From the NCBI GenBank assembly GCA_028532985.1, contig JANCIK010000013.1, positions 1,116,001 to 1,180,000 on the forward strand: a DNA stretch of 64,000 nucleotides, read 5' to 3'. The stretch is from Stropharia rugosoannulata. Lineage: Eukaryota > Basidiomycota > Agaricomycetes > Agaricales > Strophariaceae. Numbering within the stretch: the first letter of the stretch is position 1; each line of letters begins with the position of its first letter. Positions 23,696 through 35,266 of the stretch are shown here, one piece after another. The notes below the pieces were generated by a model, which was not told where the DNA came from, made no database searches, and was given only the letters and a program-made list of their open reading frames with translations. The translations under genes and the position numbers were made by a program.

Positions 23696-25036
23696 ATGCA
23701 CAGCAAGTTCAGCCAGCTCGGAAGAATGGTCAACACCGTCATATTTCCCGGACCATTGTCCAGTATGTTTCTAAGGCCCCTCCGACGCCTTTGCTGAGCA
23801 TATACGTAGTGTCTGCACTGGCTGTGCAAATATGGGAGCTTACAATACACTGGGGAGACGAGGTGGAATACCTGTGGAGGTGCGTACCGTATCTGCTCTT
23901 CTTCTTTTGAAAAGAATTTATCATACGCCGCGTTGCACCATAGAGGCAGGCTTAACTGGGTCAAGGTGCTGTACTTTATTGCACGGTACATACTCATGGC
24001 GGCACAACTGTAGGTATCCTTTGCTCTATTGCGGTTGCAAGTAGACTGATGCCCTCTTCTACAGATTGAGCCAGTACTTGACAATTTATACACATAAATA
24101 CCCGTCTCGACAAGCATGCGCCTTGGATCTCACGTTCGTTATTGTACTGGCACAAGGGACCCTCACCCTTCTTGAGATGATTCTTTTGGTTCGAGGTACG
24201 TTGAATTCCGATCACTTTGAATATTTAGCAAACTTATTTTTTCTCAGTATACGCTCTGTATAACCAGAGCAAGTACTTCAGACGACTACTAATCGGCTTC
24301 TTTGTGTTGGTCATGCTACTCGAGACTTCCGCCACTGCACGTATACTCAGCGGGCTCAAAGAGAGCAGCACGGATGCTTGTGAACCACCAGCCATCGGCC
24401 TCTCAGTGTTTATTCATTTCGGGTGAGTGACCGCTTTTCAAGGAACCTATGGAGAGGAATATGACGAACGTTACAGTATTGGCGCAGGAAGCTGCCAGGC
24501 CGCAGTGTTTATCTTGAGTCTGAACGGACTACTGCTGCGACGCGGTGCGCGCACGCCACTTACTTCACTCATGCTCAAAGAAGGGATAGCGGCGTTTCTG
24601 CTCATTGTGGGTGAGCACCGGACCGATCAAGTGGATATTGACAATCACTTACTTTTGACAGCTCTGTTGGTAGTGATGATGATACACTACGAGGTTCTGC
24701 GTACGCTTGATCACGGCATCGGGAAGGCCGCCTTCGCGTATGTTTGTCTCTTACTGAATACCTTTTGATTTCTTCATCTTAGCTCCGTTTCAGGTGGTAC
24801 TTGGCCTTGATCTCAGTTGGGGTGCGTCCTCCCTTTTTTATTTATATCTTTTTTTTCGCTCTGCTCATCGCCCACAGACGTCAAGGCTTATTCTTAATAT
24901 GCGCCGATTAGCAGTGAAAAGTATGCGTCGGAGAGCCCAGCGCTCTCGGGATACAACAACATGCGAAATTGCCAGCGATGAATTCTGGGACTCAGAAGAC
25001 GAAGACGAAATCTGTTTGACGTCCTTCTACGATTAG
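23696..25036 (+). CDS. DUF6533-domain multi-pass membrane protein
   Basis: Nine exons encode about 301 residues: 23696-23762, 23810-23879, 23944-24009, 24065-24195, 24248-24422, 24477-24610, 24662-24737, 24794-24821, 24878-25036. The DUF6533 signature is visible near the N-terminus: ALAVQIWELTIHWGDEVEYLW, then LNWVKVLYFIARYILMA. Further helices follow (DLTFVIVLAQGTLTLLEMIL), with VYALYNQSK matching the usual loop and GFFVLVMLLETSATARI after it. The end has WYLALISVG and SRLILNMRR, then a basic-acidic cytoplasmic tail. These basidiomycete-expanded proteins resemble seven-helix receptors but have no assigned function. The first two exons are least certain; the 28-nt exon is supported by frame and motif. 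Confidence 0.8.
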
Positions 25037-25813
25037 AGACTCGTTAGTGAGCAGCGGCTTCTGTCTGAGATGCTGTGCTTCACAGCTTAGCTTCAACGTT
25101 CCTTTTAACTTCCGCATGCTTTCTAAAGCAAGTTAAACGTGGTTGAAAGGCCAGATTGATGTTTTGGATTGTGAGTGAAGTGCGCTATTCCCTATGTCAA
25201 ACCCTCTCATACGGTTGACATTCTATCAGTCTTCCTCACAGCTCTGTTCTTACCCGTACGTTTGGCGGGTACTCTCTGCCGCAATGGGCCTACAAGGGAT
25301 GAAGCTTTTCACATATACCTTGATTACTTCGATACCGCAAATTTTAAGTTTCAGTGCAGGACCTTACACAAATCTTAAATGGATAATGACACGCGAAAAC
25401 TCTGGTGCTTCATTTAGCATCGCAGGACGCTGCTGTACTTACCAAGTAAAATCTAGAGAGTTTATTACACCTATGTATTAAAAAACCGCCGCAAAAGAAT
25501 GGACATGAGGTACCTGCCTAATAGCGTCTATCTTTGTCCTCGTCCCGACTGGAGCAGTTAAGTACCGCAACTACCCTGCGGAGCAGAAAAATGTCGCGTT
25601 AAATTATATACTAACTTACACCCTGCACCGCTGACCGTCGTACATGTACCGACTGAGGTGGATTCAGTAGCTGGGAGCGCTCCATATAAATGAACTGCTG
25701 TCCATCTGGTTGTCTACAGAACAGACTCCATCAACAAAGAGGTAATCTCTAGGTTCTTCGGCGATATACAACCTTCTGACTTTCTTGAAATTCAGCTCAA
25801 ACCTATCAACACC
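25037..25813. other. Intergenic region
   Basis: No gene is recognised in these 777 bases. The right end is the promoter of the small secreted protein gene. Confidence 0.5.
25685..25691 (+). promoter_or_regulatory. TATA box of the small secreted protein gene
   Basis: TATAAAT stands 129 bases before the start codon, a plausible core promoter for the single-exon gene that follows. Confidence 0.5.
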
Positions 25814-26167
25814 ATGCAGTTCATGACTATCTACCTTACCATAGCTATGTCTTTGATGACTGTAGCGGCCGCACCCTCCCTTGGCAGTGGAACGTTCTCC
25901 TTTACCGCCTTCTCCGAGGCCTCATGTGCAAGCGGAAGCATCACTCAGGCCGATTCTGGAACGCAAGCATCTTCAGGATCTTGCATCCCCATGCCGACTT
26001 CCATGGACTCTGTCCAAGTTCGACTAGCCGGGACATGCTCAGTGGCTTTTTTCTACACCGATAGTGGATGCACGCAGATTCAGACCGAGCATATTGCAGG
26101 CCCGGAGAATATTGGTTGCCTCACCTTCCATGACGGCGTCTTTAATTGGGTGAAGATCAGCTGCTGA
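25814..26167 (+). CDS. Small secreted cysteine-containing protein
   Basis: A single exon encodes 117 residues. The first about 20 form a signal peptide (MQFMTIYLTIAMSLMTVAAA). The mature part has six cysteines (SEASC, GSC, GTC, SGC, IGC and the C-terminal SC), compatible with three disulfides, and is Ser/Thr/Gly-rich. The start has good context and a TATA box 129 bases upstream. I do not recognise the family. Small secreted proteins of this kind are often involved in development or interaction with other organisms, but nothing here shows the role. Confidence 0.75.
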   Translation: MQFMTIYLTIAMSLMTVAAAPSLGSGTFSFTAFSEASCASGSITQADSGTQASSGSCIPMPTSMDSVQVRLAGTCSVAFFYTDSGCTQIQTEHIAGPENIGCLTFHDGVFNWVKISC

Positions 26168-27086
26168 ACAGATGCAGTCAAGACGCGGTACTACTTACTA
26201 GTCTGGTAAATAATCATTACTGTAAACAGTTTTCAGAGTTGAGTCAGAGTATCATATCTGCCTCTCTTTAAATTGCGTCTAACGCCTTTGCGACATCGTC
26301 GTGGTTACCACAACGCGTTAGCAGTAGTTATTAGCATTGTTCATGAATTTCTACGACTTTTTCAAGTGCGTATGGAAAGAGCTCATGATCAAGAATTGTT
26401 TCGCAATCCTTCCAGTATTCATTTCATATTCATCTTGCACTAATCGGAATCTGTAAAGAGCCTTGACGGGTTTTATTTTCGAAGGGACAGGCAGGGACAG
26501 GACAAAGAAAATGGAATAATGTATGACATCGTGTTATCATTTCACCTAATTGGCAAAAAGAACAACAGAGTTCGTATAACAATTCGTACAATACTCCTAC
26601 CCGACAATTGATATACTATTTCACATGCAATAGTTGACGAAAGACCTGGAGGAGCGAGTAAAATCAGTAAGATGGTTTACAAGACACAAAGGAAGGGTTG
26701 AAAAGAGTCAGAATTGCAGAAGTAAAAGTCAGCAGCGGAATAAATTCCTAAGACTGTTGAGCTTGATATGTGAATTCTTATTCATCATTCAAGGGCGCTA
26801 AAGCGAGAACGGTGAAGCAAAGACGAGACACTCACTGTGTAAAGAATAATCACGACGACAACGAAGAGAGATGAGAGACGAAGGACCGAATGAAAAAAAG
26901 TCGCGGCTATTTATGGCTATCAATTTTTAAGCTCCGCCTGCGACTTCGGATAGCGCCGGAAGCACGTGTCAAGCAGTGCGCACTGCGCGTATTGATGTCC
27001 ATTGATTGGATTGTAATGAGCTCGGCTCCGTCGTTTCTGATCAGCAACTTCCACAGACGTCTCGCTATTCGGACACTACAGGTATC
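26168..27086. other. Intergenic region
   Basis: This 919-base AT-rich gap contains the 3' UTR of the small secreted protein and the UPF3 promoter. No gene is seen. Confidence 0.5.
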
Positions 27087-29007
27087 ATGTCTACAGCTCC
27101 TGCACAGACGAAACCCGCGAAGTCAAAGAAAGAGAAAGAGCGCGATAAGGAAAGGAAGGCGTCTCTGCCGCAACCGAACGAACGGTTGAAGACGGTAGTG
27201 CGACGATTGCCGCCCAACCTACCGGAGGAGGTATTCTGGCAGAGCGTACAAGAGTGGGTTACCGACGAAACTGCAGTGTGGAAAGCTTTCTTTCAAGGGA
27301 AACTACGCAAAAAGTTAGCTCTAACTCTCACTGAGCCCAAAGTAATAGTATCAATCTCATTTCCCTATCAACAGATTAAACAAGGAGAATATACCATCTC
27401 GCGCATATATTGCTTTCAAGGACGAGGAGCACCTCGCCACGTTCAGTCGTGCTTACGACGGGCATATCTTCAGAGATAAAACAGGTATTATTAACGACAT
27501 TACGGACCGATGAGCATACTACTGAACACGACGTGTAGGCGTCGAGTCGCAAGCAGTTGTTGAGTTCGCACCATACCCCAAAATACCCTCCGAGAAACGC
27601 AAACATGACCCACGTAATGGAACGATTGAGAAAGGTGCGTATAGATTTTGACTATGTATTACTTTATCAACCCATTAGAAAATCAGACGAAGATTATATA
27701 TCTTTCCTGGAAAGTCTGAAGGCTTCAGAAAATGCCGAACCTGTCAGTCTTGAGGCACTGAGTAAGTTGAATTAACACTTGGCTGTTTTTATGTGTTCAT
27801 GTTCTGTCTTGTAGTCGCATCTTCTCAACCAGCCCCGCCACCCAAGACCACCCCTCTCCTAGAGGCCCTTAAAGCTGAGAAGAGCGCCAACAAAGACAAA
27901 GAAGCCATCCTCCGCAATCATGCTCATTACAACAACATGAGCATTGCTACTCTTCGCAAAGAGGAGAAGAAGAAAGCCGCGGCTGCCTCTACCGCCTCTT
28001 CTGCAGCTAAAGCAGGTCCCAGTTCCAATGGCATGGCCGCGTCTGCTACTACCAACCAACCCATAACGAAGAAAGCCAAGAAGGCCATAGCTGCCGCCGC
28101 TGCAGCATCCTCTCAAGCTGCGAAAAACACACCTCAAGCACAGACGACTCCAGCTACCAACTCTAAGGGCGCCATCAGTACTGGCGCACCTGCCAATCCG
28201 CCTGCCAAAGTCGCAAAGTTGACACGCCCACCTCGAGGCCAAAACAAGGCCTCTGCCAAAGATGCCGCCCGGACGGAGACGACGATGACTCCCACAATCC
28301 TCACACCGCCTTCCACGAGTGTCAATGCTGCTGCGACAACTTCCAGTGTTGATGTCCCTGCAGCATCTGGCCCGCCCTCCAGCGCGAGCCGCCGCACACG
28401 ACCCGTTATAGGGCTCGCATCCCGCCAATTCGAGGCGGCGTTGAGCGGTGTCTCTGGCCATGCTAACGTGGCATCTGAACGCAAGCGCCGTGAGCGGGAA
28501 AGAGACGGACGGACTTCGAATTCTAGTGGAGGCGCAGCTACCTCGACGAGCTCTATTCCGTCTACTCCGGTAATTTCTGGGTCGCCTGCCAACTTTGCAC
28601 GCATCGACGAGTCTGACACAGAGCAGCAGCCGGCACCATCAGCAAAGGCAAAGGCTCCTGCGTCGCCGAAGAAAGAGAATCGCCGTGGGGGCAGAAGGGG
28701 GCATAACTCAAGTGGTGGTGGTGGCAGTGGTGGAAGCGGAGCAACAAGTTCTACAGCAAATGCGGCTCAACTGAAAGTGCCTAGCATCCTGCAAAGGCCT
28801 TCTGAAGTGCAGTCACAACAAGACGCAAAAGGTGCTTCTAGTTCTGCACCAACCAACGGTGCAAAGGCTACGCCGGCCCCTTCTGCTGCCAATGCTGAAG
28901 GAGGTGTAGCCCATAGTAGCGGGGCTGTCAGAGGCGGTGGACGCCGTGGTCGCGGAGGTGGCAGGGGAAGGGGTGCAAGTTCTGCTAATGCTCCAAGGGG
29001 AGGATAA
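27087..29007 (+). CDS. UPF3: Nonsense-mediated decay factor UPF3
   Basis: Five exons (27087-27313, 27375-27484, 27539-27634, 27687-27761, 27815-29007) encode 566 residues. The Smg4/UPF3 RNP-like domain is at about residues 30-160: KTVVRRLPPNLPEEVFWQSV, SRAYIAFKDEEHLATFSRAY, GHIFRDKTG, and AVVEFAPYPKIPSEKRK with DEDYISFLESLK. UPF3 bridges the exon junction complex and UPF2 to start decay of mRNAs with premature stops. The last exon encodes a long low-complexity tail rich in Ala, Ser, Pro, Lys and Thr that ends in RGG-like repeats (RGGGRRGRGGGRGRG), which may bind RNA. ATG 27087 is chosen because upstream in-frame sequence has no ATG. Confidence 0.95.
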
Positions 29008-29689
29008 CTTAGTGTTCTTTTAACCCAAACTTAATCCGGGTACGATTTCCTGTTGTGATTCTTACTTGTATTCATATTCACTGATTCTGTTCAGATCGAC
29101 TGATATCTATGAGTCTTCCTTAGCCCTTTCATGTGCCCGCGGTCTAGTTTCACGGCCCAAACCTCCGTCGGGTATTCGAATACAACCTAAACACATTGCG
29201 CGATGGATCCTACCAACTTCGGGCGGGGAAAACCCAACACTAACCCGTACATTGCCAGAGTGGATGGCGGTATAAAGAAGCGACACATCAACTCGTGTAT
29301 ACCCAGGTATACCAGTACTGATAGCCATACAACCGGGCCTTGCTGGTTGGTTGACTCCGTTTTGGTAGATTTATTTTCGTGTTGCGTGTGTACCTAAGCT
29401 CTTTCCGAACCTTTAGCGAGTGTTTGACTGCACAGTTTTTGCTCACTTTTTCCAATTTATGTGCCTCTTGATTATTGAAGACAGGGGTTCTCGATAATTT
29501 TTTGTGTTATATCCATGCAGGCCTCGAGCGCCCTAAAGTAAGTTACAGCGCATACTTTCATATTGTAATGGTAAGCTCCTGGCTCACTGTCCGGCCGTCA
29601 TTCCCGCCTCGTTAACCGAGGCTCATGGGAAGATTTCATAGAGTCGTAAAAATCTCGTTCTTACTTTTTGGCACTTAAATCTATCTATC
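29008..29689. other. Intergenic region
   Basis: No gene is recognised in these 682 bases. Confidence 0.5.
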
Positions 29690-31400
29690 ATGGCTACACT
29701 CATCCCTGATGGAAAGCGCGCTCTGGACAACTTCATAGTATGTTTTTGAGCAGATTATTTGGTACTTACCCACTTAAATTATCAACCAGAGAGAAACCAC
29801 GGAGTCCGGAGAAGTGCCGGCAATTGTGCTTGGAATAGCCAATGTCGAAGGCGAAATATACTTTCAGGGAGGAGGTCTGAGGGTGGTAGGTGATATGTTG
29901 AGTGAGGAGGTCAATCCAGACAGCGTCTTCTGGATGTGCAGCCAGACCAAACTGATAACGGCGGTGAAGTGTTCACCTTGGTATATTTACTATGCAAGGG
30001 AGGCTAACCATTGAAACCGCAGTTAGCAGTTCTTAAACTAATCGAAAATCGCGCACTTTCTCTGAACACCCCTATAGGCGATCATCTACCAGAGTTTCGC
30101 AATCTCGTAATTGTAGAGAAGACGTCGACCTTTAATACAAAGTTCCGGCCTTGCACAACCGTACTCACTGTCAAACACCTCCTGACCTTCACGAGCGGAT
30201 TGTTCTATCCCGTTGTGAAAGAGGATATAAGTAGTCTCCCGGAGGCCTACACTTCGAAGGATATGCATGCAACAATAGATCCGTTGCAAAGCTTCTATAG
30301 GATAGTCATGGTAAGTACACAACTCTGGGCAGCAATACTCTAGCATCTGCCAAATAATGGCCTGAATCTGTAGGGACCTCTACCTGGTGTACCGCTCAAG
30401 TTTGAGCCCGGAACAGATTGTAAGCTATCTGTCCGTTTGGTCTGAGCTCTGAATAATAGAGCAAGGCGATCTGACTTCGTGTCATTTTTCTTACCGATTC
30501 AGTTGCTTATGGGTTTAACTCGGATGCGTTGGGATTTCTTGTAGAGAAAGTATCCGGGCAAACGCTTGGTCAATTTTGGTACGTTACAGGCTGGTTTTTA
30601 CTTGGGGTTGTATATCTGAAATGAAAACCGAAACCAAAAGCAAAGAGCACATCTTTGGGCCCTTGGACGCGGACTCTTGTTCGTTTCTTTTGACACCTGA
30701 GCTTAAGCGCAGGTTTGTCTCGCTTTCATACAGAAACAAAGATGGGAGCCTTAGTCCGTGCACTGGCGAAGTTAAGATCATTGAACAAGACCCCGACAAA
30801 GGTGTTGTACTGTCGATATGTAATGCGCTGCTCATCTCATTCTTGTAGTGCGACTCCATTTGGGAGGAGCTGGGCTCTACAGCTCTATGAGGGATTATCT
30901 CAAGATACTGATACACACTACAGATAAATGGCCAGTGCATTGCACCCAATCTGAGTTGATTTGTTCCTCATTACTTTGCTGATTATAGCGGGGAAGACCA
31001 TACCGAATGCTCTTTTCAAAGCAGAAACCGTTCGTCTACTGTTCGAGCTATCTCTGACGGAAAAGGGGGCAAAATCTCTTTCGGAATCAATCATCATGGT
31101 GCCTGGCACACAGTGGGGTGCAGGCCTTGCAATAGCGACGCAGAATTACCCTAAACGCCGAAAGAAAGGGTCCATTTGGTGTACGTCCACAACCAATTAA
31201 CATACCAGTTGCGTAATGTCTGTTGAACTTTTCTAGGGGTAGGCTATTCCGGGACACAGCATTTCATTGACCCGGAGTCTGGGATTGCTGTTGTATTTGG
31301 AGCACAGGTGGTTCCAGTGCCGGACTTGCAGACCACTACTACCTGGTCGAAATTGGAGGCATTGGTCTATGACGCTTTGAATTCTTCAGGGAAGTTGTAA
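29690..31400 (+). CDS. Beta-lactamase-family serine hydrolase
   Basis: Nine exons encode about 408 residues: 29690-29737, 29790-29963, 30023-30310, 30374-30419, 30503-30578, 30641-30801, 30849-30934, 30997-31180, 31237-31400. The catalytic SxxK motif is SQTK near residue 70. AYGFNSDALGFLVEKVSG matches the second conserved block, and GGAGLYSSMRDYLKIL and VGYSGTQHFIDPESGIAVV are typical of class C beta-lactamase/transpeptidase-like proteins. Such fungal enzymes usually act as esterases or lactonases on small molecules rather than on antibiotics. There is no signal peptide. The join after 30934 is uncertain: the GT donor with a GGGGAAG acceptor, or a GC donor, both give open frames. Confidence 0.85.
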
Positions 31401-32203
31401 TTGTGCCCGCCTTGCCCATTATGGTGACGCCGTGCTCCATAATTATCTCGCATGTATGTGCTTGAACTCTGCGAAGTAGATCTTACGTGGCTTCAACAAC
31501 GGAGAAAACTTAGTATATATGGAGTGATAAATAAAACACATGTGTGAAGCTTGAAGCTGGCTGTGCCCATGAGTCTTGCTGTCCGGCTTGGTCGTGGTGG
31601 TCGAGTACGTGCTTAATTCAGTAAATGAACTTCCTTTTTGGGCTTTATCGCCGACACGGAATTGGCTTATAAACCAACCTCTTATTTTATGTAGCCTATA
31701 ATTTCATGTTAATTTATCATATATATAGAAACAATAATTACAAAGTGACTTCAAGAAGCGGTCACAGTAGACGCATAAATCGTGACCGACCCGACTCAGA
31801 TCAAACTCAACATCACGCTAAGGTGCATGGTGTACAAGCTGAAGGTGAGATAAATTATTAAACTATTACTGCTAGCTTACCGACATCTAGGCTATGTGCT
31901 TAAAGGAGACAATGACTAATAGTACATGAGAGTAGGCAAGCACGAAAACAGGGAATGAGGCTTTGTAATGCTTATGATGAGCGGATAGAGACGGCCAGAA
32001 TGCAGGGAGGGTGGGGAGAAAGAATAAAATGTAAGTTCCTGTCCAACATGATGTGTCTATCTGGCGGTGAGGGTGGGTGAGGAATAAGTGGGTCGCATGA
32101 TTGGTATATTATATGCTGTGTGTTGATGGAAGCCACGAGCAGCCTTATGAGGCTGTATTAATTTGTCGAAAATACGATGCCGCTCTGTTGCATGCAAGAA
32201 GTA
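31401..32203. other. Intergenic region between convergent genes
   Basis: This 803-base gap holds the 3' ends of the hydrolase (+) and GT90 (-) genes. It is AT-rich with no gene. Confidence 0.5.
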
Positions 32204-34365
32204 TCAAAGGTAGAAGTTCATCGACTCCCGATCATCTGCCCACAGTCGGGCCCACTCGAGACACAGTCTGTACACGTAGGCTGCGCGGTTGTTAATGTTT
32301 ACTCTTTCAGCTTATACACAAAGGCAGCTCACCTTCCATGTCCAGCGTGCGCCCTATCGTGCGTTTCCACTGTTTCCCCGCGCGTGCGATCCGCCGCAGG
32401 CGCTTATCACCGTCCGTCGATCGCCTTTCTTCTGGTGATAACACCTCGTGCGTTGAGTTGGCTGCGTCAAGTGTTACCTGGGTCGGCCCCGAAAAGAACG
32501 CATGAATGTTGTAGATTTCTGCGTATGATGAAGAAACTGGAATGTAGTGCACCCTATAGAAATAGAAGTAGCCTTGAGTATATGAAGGCGAAGCTACACT
32601 GAAATGATGGGCTCACCAGGGTTGTATCCAGTCTGAGAAAAATTCCTCGTACACCGTCGACTTGAGAGGCACACTGTCACTTGCTAAAAACGCCATGAAA
32701 CGCCCACTATAGCTCATTCCGTCCATGTCAATCAAGTATTTGTACGACCAATGCTCCCCTAGGGGCACCGCATCAGCGAAGCGGTGATCCTTCTCCAGCG
32801 CCTGCATACCACCGGGGTAGCTCCCCGCGGATACCGCCTTGACGAATGCCACATCCATGATTTCCTCGTTGATAGGCCCGATAGGTACTGCCGCGGATGC
32901 GAAGCTGGCAGTCGATCCCGGGGGGTCAGGGAATGTTACAACACGATATCTGTCCTCTGCCTGGTCCGACGCTAGGCGTAGGAAGCGGTGGCGTTGGTAG
33001 AGATGCATGAAACCCGGTGGGTGACTCCCGCCACCCGTTGTTGCGCCACGCCAGAAGATCATATCAAGCTTGTCCTCCCAAGGGATTTCCATCGAGTCAA
33101 TATCTTTAAGCTCAAGGTTGACCGAGTCCCAGCCGTACGTATAGCGTTTTGTACTCCCATAGTAATAATGACTCGGAATCTTGATATCCATGAAGCCTTG
33201 TGTGCGTGCTGGACTGAAGACAGGATAGAGAGCAGGGATGGACCGCCAATCAGAGAAAAAGTGACCCTGTTCGTAGTGTGCGTGTGGGTTCTTGCAGTAA
33301 TCCTCTTTAGCCGGACCTGTGGCAAAGACGAAGTCATCTCCGGGGCTGACGGTATCTGAGCTGAAGTGATTTTTGACGGGCAGAGTGGTACTTGTCCGCA
33401 GAGAAGAAAAGAGGCGACGCGCAGGACTCTCTGGATCACAAGTACGACGCCATGCTTCCCAGATATTGCCGTCTTCTCCCCAGTCTGGCTTGAATGGACC
33501 GCCCAGCATCTTCTGAATACCCTCTAATTGTGGAGTGAGAAGGTATACTATGCGGGAAGAAAATACTTACCTGACGAATCCTGTATTGTCATATTAGGAT
33601 ACTTCCTGTGCTCCCAGGGAACCAAAACGCGTCCCTCTGCTTTAGCATTGATAGGAAAATCCATGTCTGGTAGCTTTAGTAAACGTCCGTCATGTCAAAC
33701 AGAGTTATGTGTAGTTATGTATATGCACGCACCAAATGTACGAATTTGCCGGTCATACTCCTGAAGCCACGGGCTCTGGCGCTGACTTCTGAATCATGGA
33801 AATTTGGGTTGACATTGATGACTGTCGCCTCGCCATCCCGTATCCGCACCAAGTCAATAGAGGGCAGCTCGCCAGCTTGCAACGCGCGCCGTCTGATCTC
33901 CTCTCCCGACAGCTCCCAAAAGGGCGCCAAGTCGCTAACCAGCCCGTCGTATTCATCGACCATCTTAACGTCATACTTTTCCACAAACTGCCACCACTCG
34001 TCGAATCCCTTTGGCGGAGGCCGCCCATACCGGCGCGTATACTCTGACACGGCGGCCTTGAGAGTCTTGCTCTGGCCGCCAAGCTTCTTGCGATACTTCT
34101 CCTCGGCCTCGTCCATGAGGTGGGGAATTGGGTGGTCCGTGACGACGTTTTTCTTCTTCTTTTCGTCGGTGAGGGATGCAAACGTACTGGTGTCTAACCA
34201 GCTCGCCTTGTCGTTTTTTGCAAGGTCTGGAGTATGTCTGTGAATAAGTTTCCGCCGGCCATTGTGCAAACCAAGCTGCACGAAGGCGAAAAGGGCGCAG
34301 AAGACAAATATGTAGCCGCTATTCTTCCTGAGGAAGCCAGGCAATGTTCGCCTTCTGGTCGCCAT
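32204..34365 (-). CDS. GT90 glycosyltransferase (CAP10-like)
   Basis: Five exons on the minus strand (34365-33733, 33673-33571, 33523-32617, 32553-32333, 32280-32204) encode 646 residues. A short basic N-terminus and one membrane segment (YIFVFCALFAFVQLGL) fit a type II Golgi enzyme. The CAP10 domain has the expected blocks: LPDMDFPINAKAEGRVLVPW, EDKLDMIFWRGATTGG, YKYLIDMDGMSYSGRFMAFL, SDSVPLKSTVYEEFFSDWI and the C-terminal ARLWADDRESMNFYL. Relatives include the Cryptococcus capsule protein Cap10 and xylosyl- or glucosyltransferases, so a role in cell-surface glycans is likely. The acceptor substrate cannot be told. A hydrolase-fold capsule-associated-type protein lies 26 kb to the right. Confidence 0.93.
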
Positions 34366-35266
34366 GTCGGCGGTGGGGCCGTGATTAAGGAGCGGCTGTG
34401 AGGACGCCAGTTCAAGATTTATGAGTGTAAGTGGAATGGTGGCAAGGCCGTCTTGCCGCCAACCGCGACCCTGAATCTTTGTTTGGTCATATTTCTGTCC
34501 ATTCTACCAGCGCTTCTTTGAATGTTGATTCATTCCTATCTCCATCATCGGCTTAACTTCAACGCATTTCTTCTGGTCGCGCCCGCAGACGAGTGTATCT
34601 TGGTGCTCGCGGGTCATTTGGTGTAACAGTTTGTAGAAGAAATGATGGGCCAGGAATTCTCAAGTTCTTTTCAATCAGAGGTTCTTCAAACTGGCCTTGC
34701 GGCATTGCCACATCGCCTTCAATTTTTTTTGACAAGATCCCTGGAGAGGTAGGACGATACTCTTGGTCCTTGCATGTCATATATGCGCAGGCTCGAATAT
34801 GCAGTGACCTTCTCGTCTAATGGAAGCGTCTCTCCAGCAATCAGAACTAATGGTGTCAGTCAAACAACAAGGATGGAAAAGCACGTTTTCGCCTTGAAAA
34901 AATGTCAATCCTCGAAGGCACCTAATTTATAGACCAGATTGAACGCCAGCATAACATGAGCACGATGATACACTTTCATTTCAAGTAAGACGGTTTCAAA
35001 ACCACTCTTGATTGAAAGAGTCCAGTTCGCTCTCTTAACATAGTTTATTTTCGTGTTTCTGAAGCAAATGCGGTTCGTTTATTGTTTGAATTAAGTTGAA
35101 GTAAAGACAGGTAGTACTCAGTAGCTCGTGGAATGTGAAATCAAAACTCTATTCAAATGTGTACAGTGGGAATGGCGTGTGGACTTAAATCATCGCGTCA
35201 AAAATATCATTTGTGTGGGAAGCCTGAGGTAACTGACAGGAAAGCTCTCTGCTATCAACCACCACA
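34366..35266. other. Divergent promoter region between GT90 and S10 genes
   Basis: This 901-base gap separates two divergent gene starts. The short open frames in it have no motif. Two regulatory regions are expected but none is identifiable. Confidence 0.45.

Noticed and set aside
27859..28619. Minus-strand open frames of 160-200 codons
   Set aside because: They are shadows of the Ala/Ser-rich tail of UPF3, which is in frame with the conserved domain.
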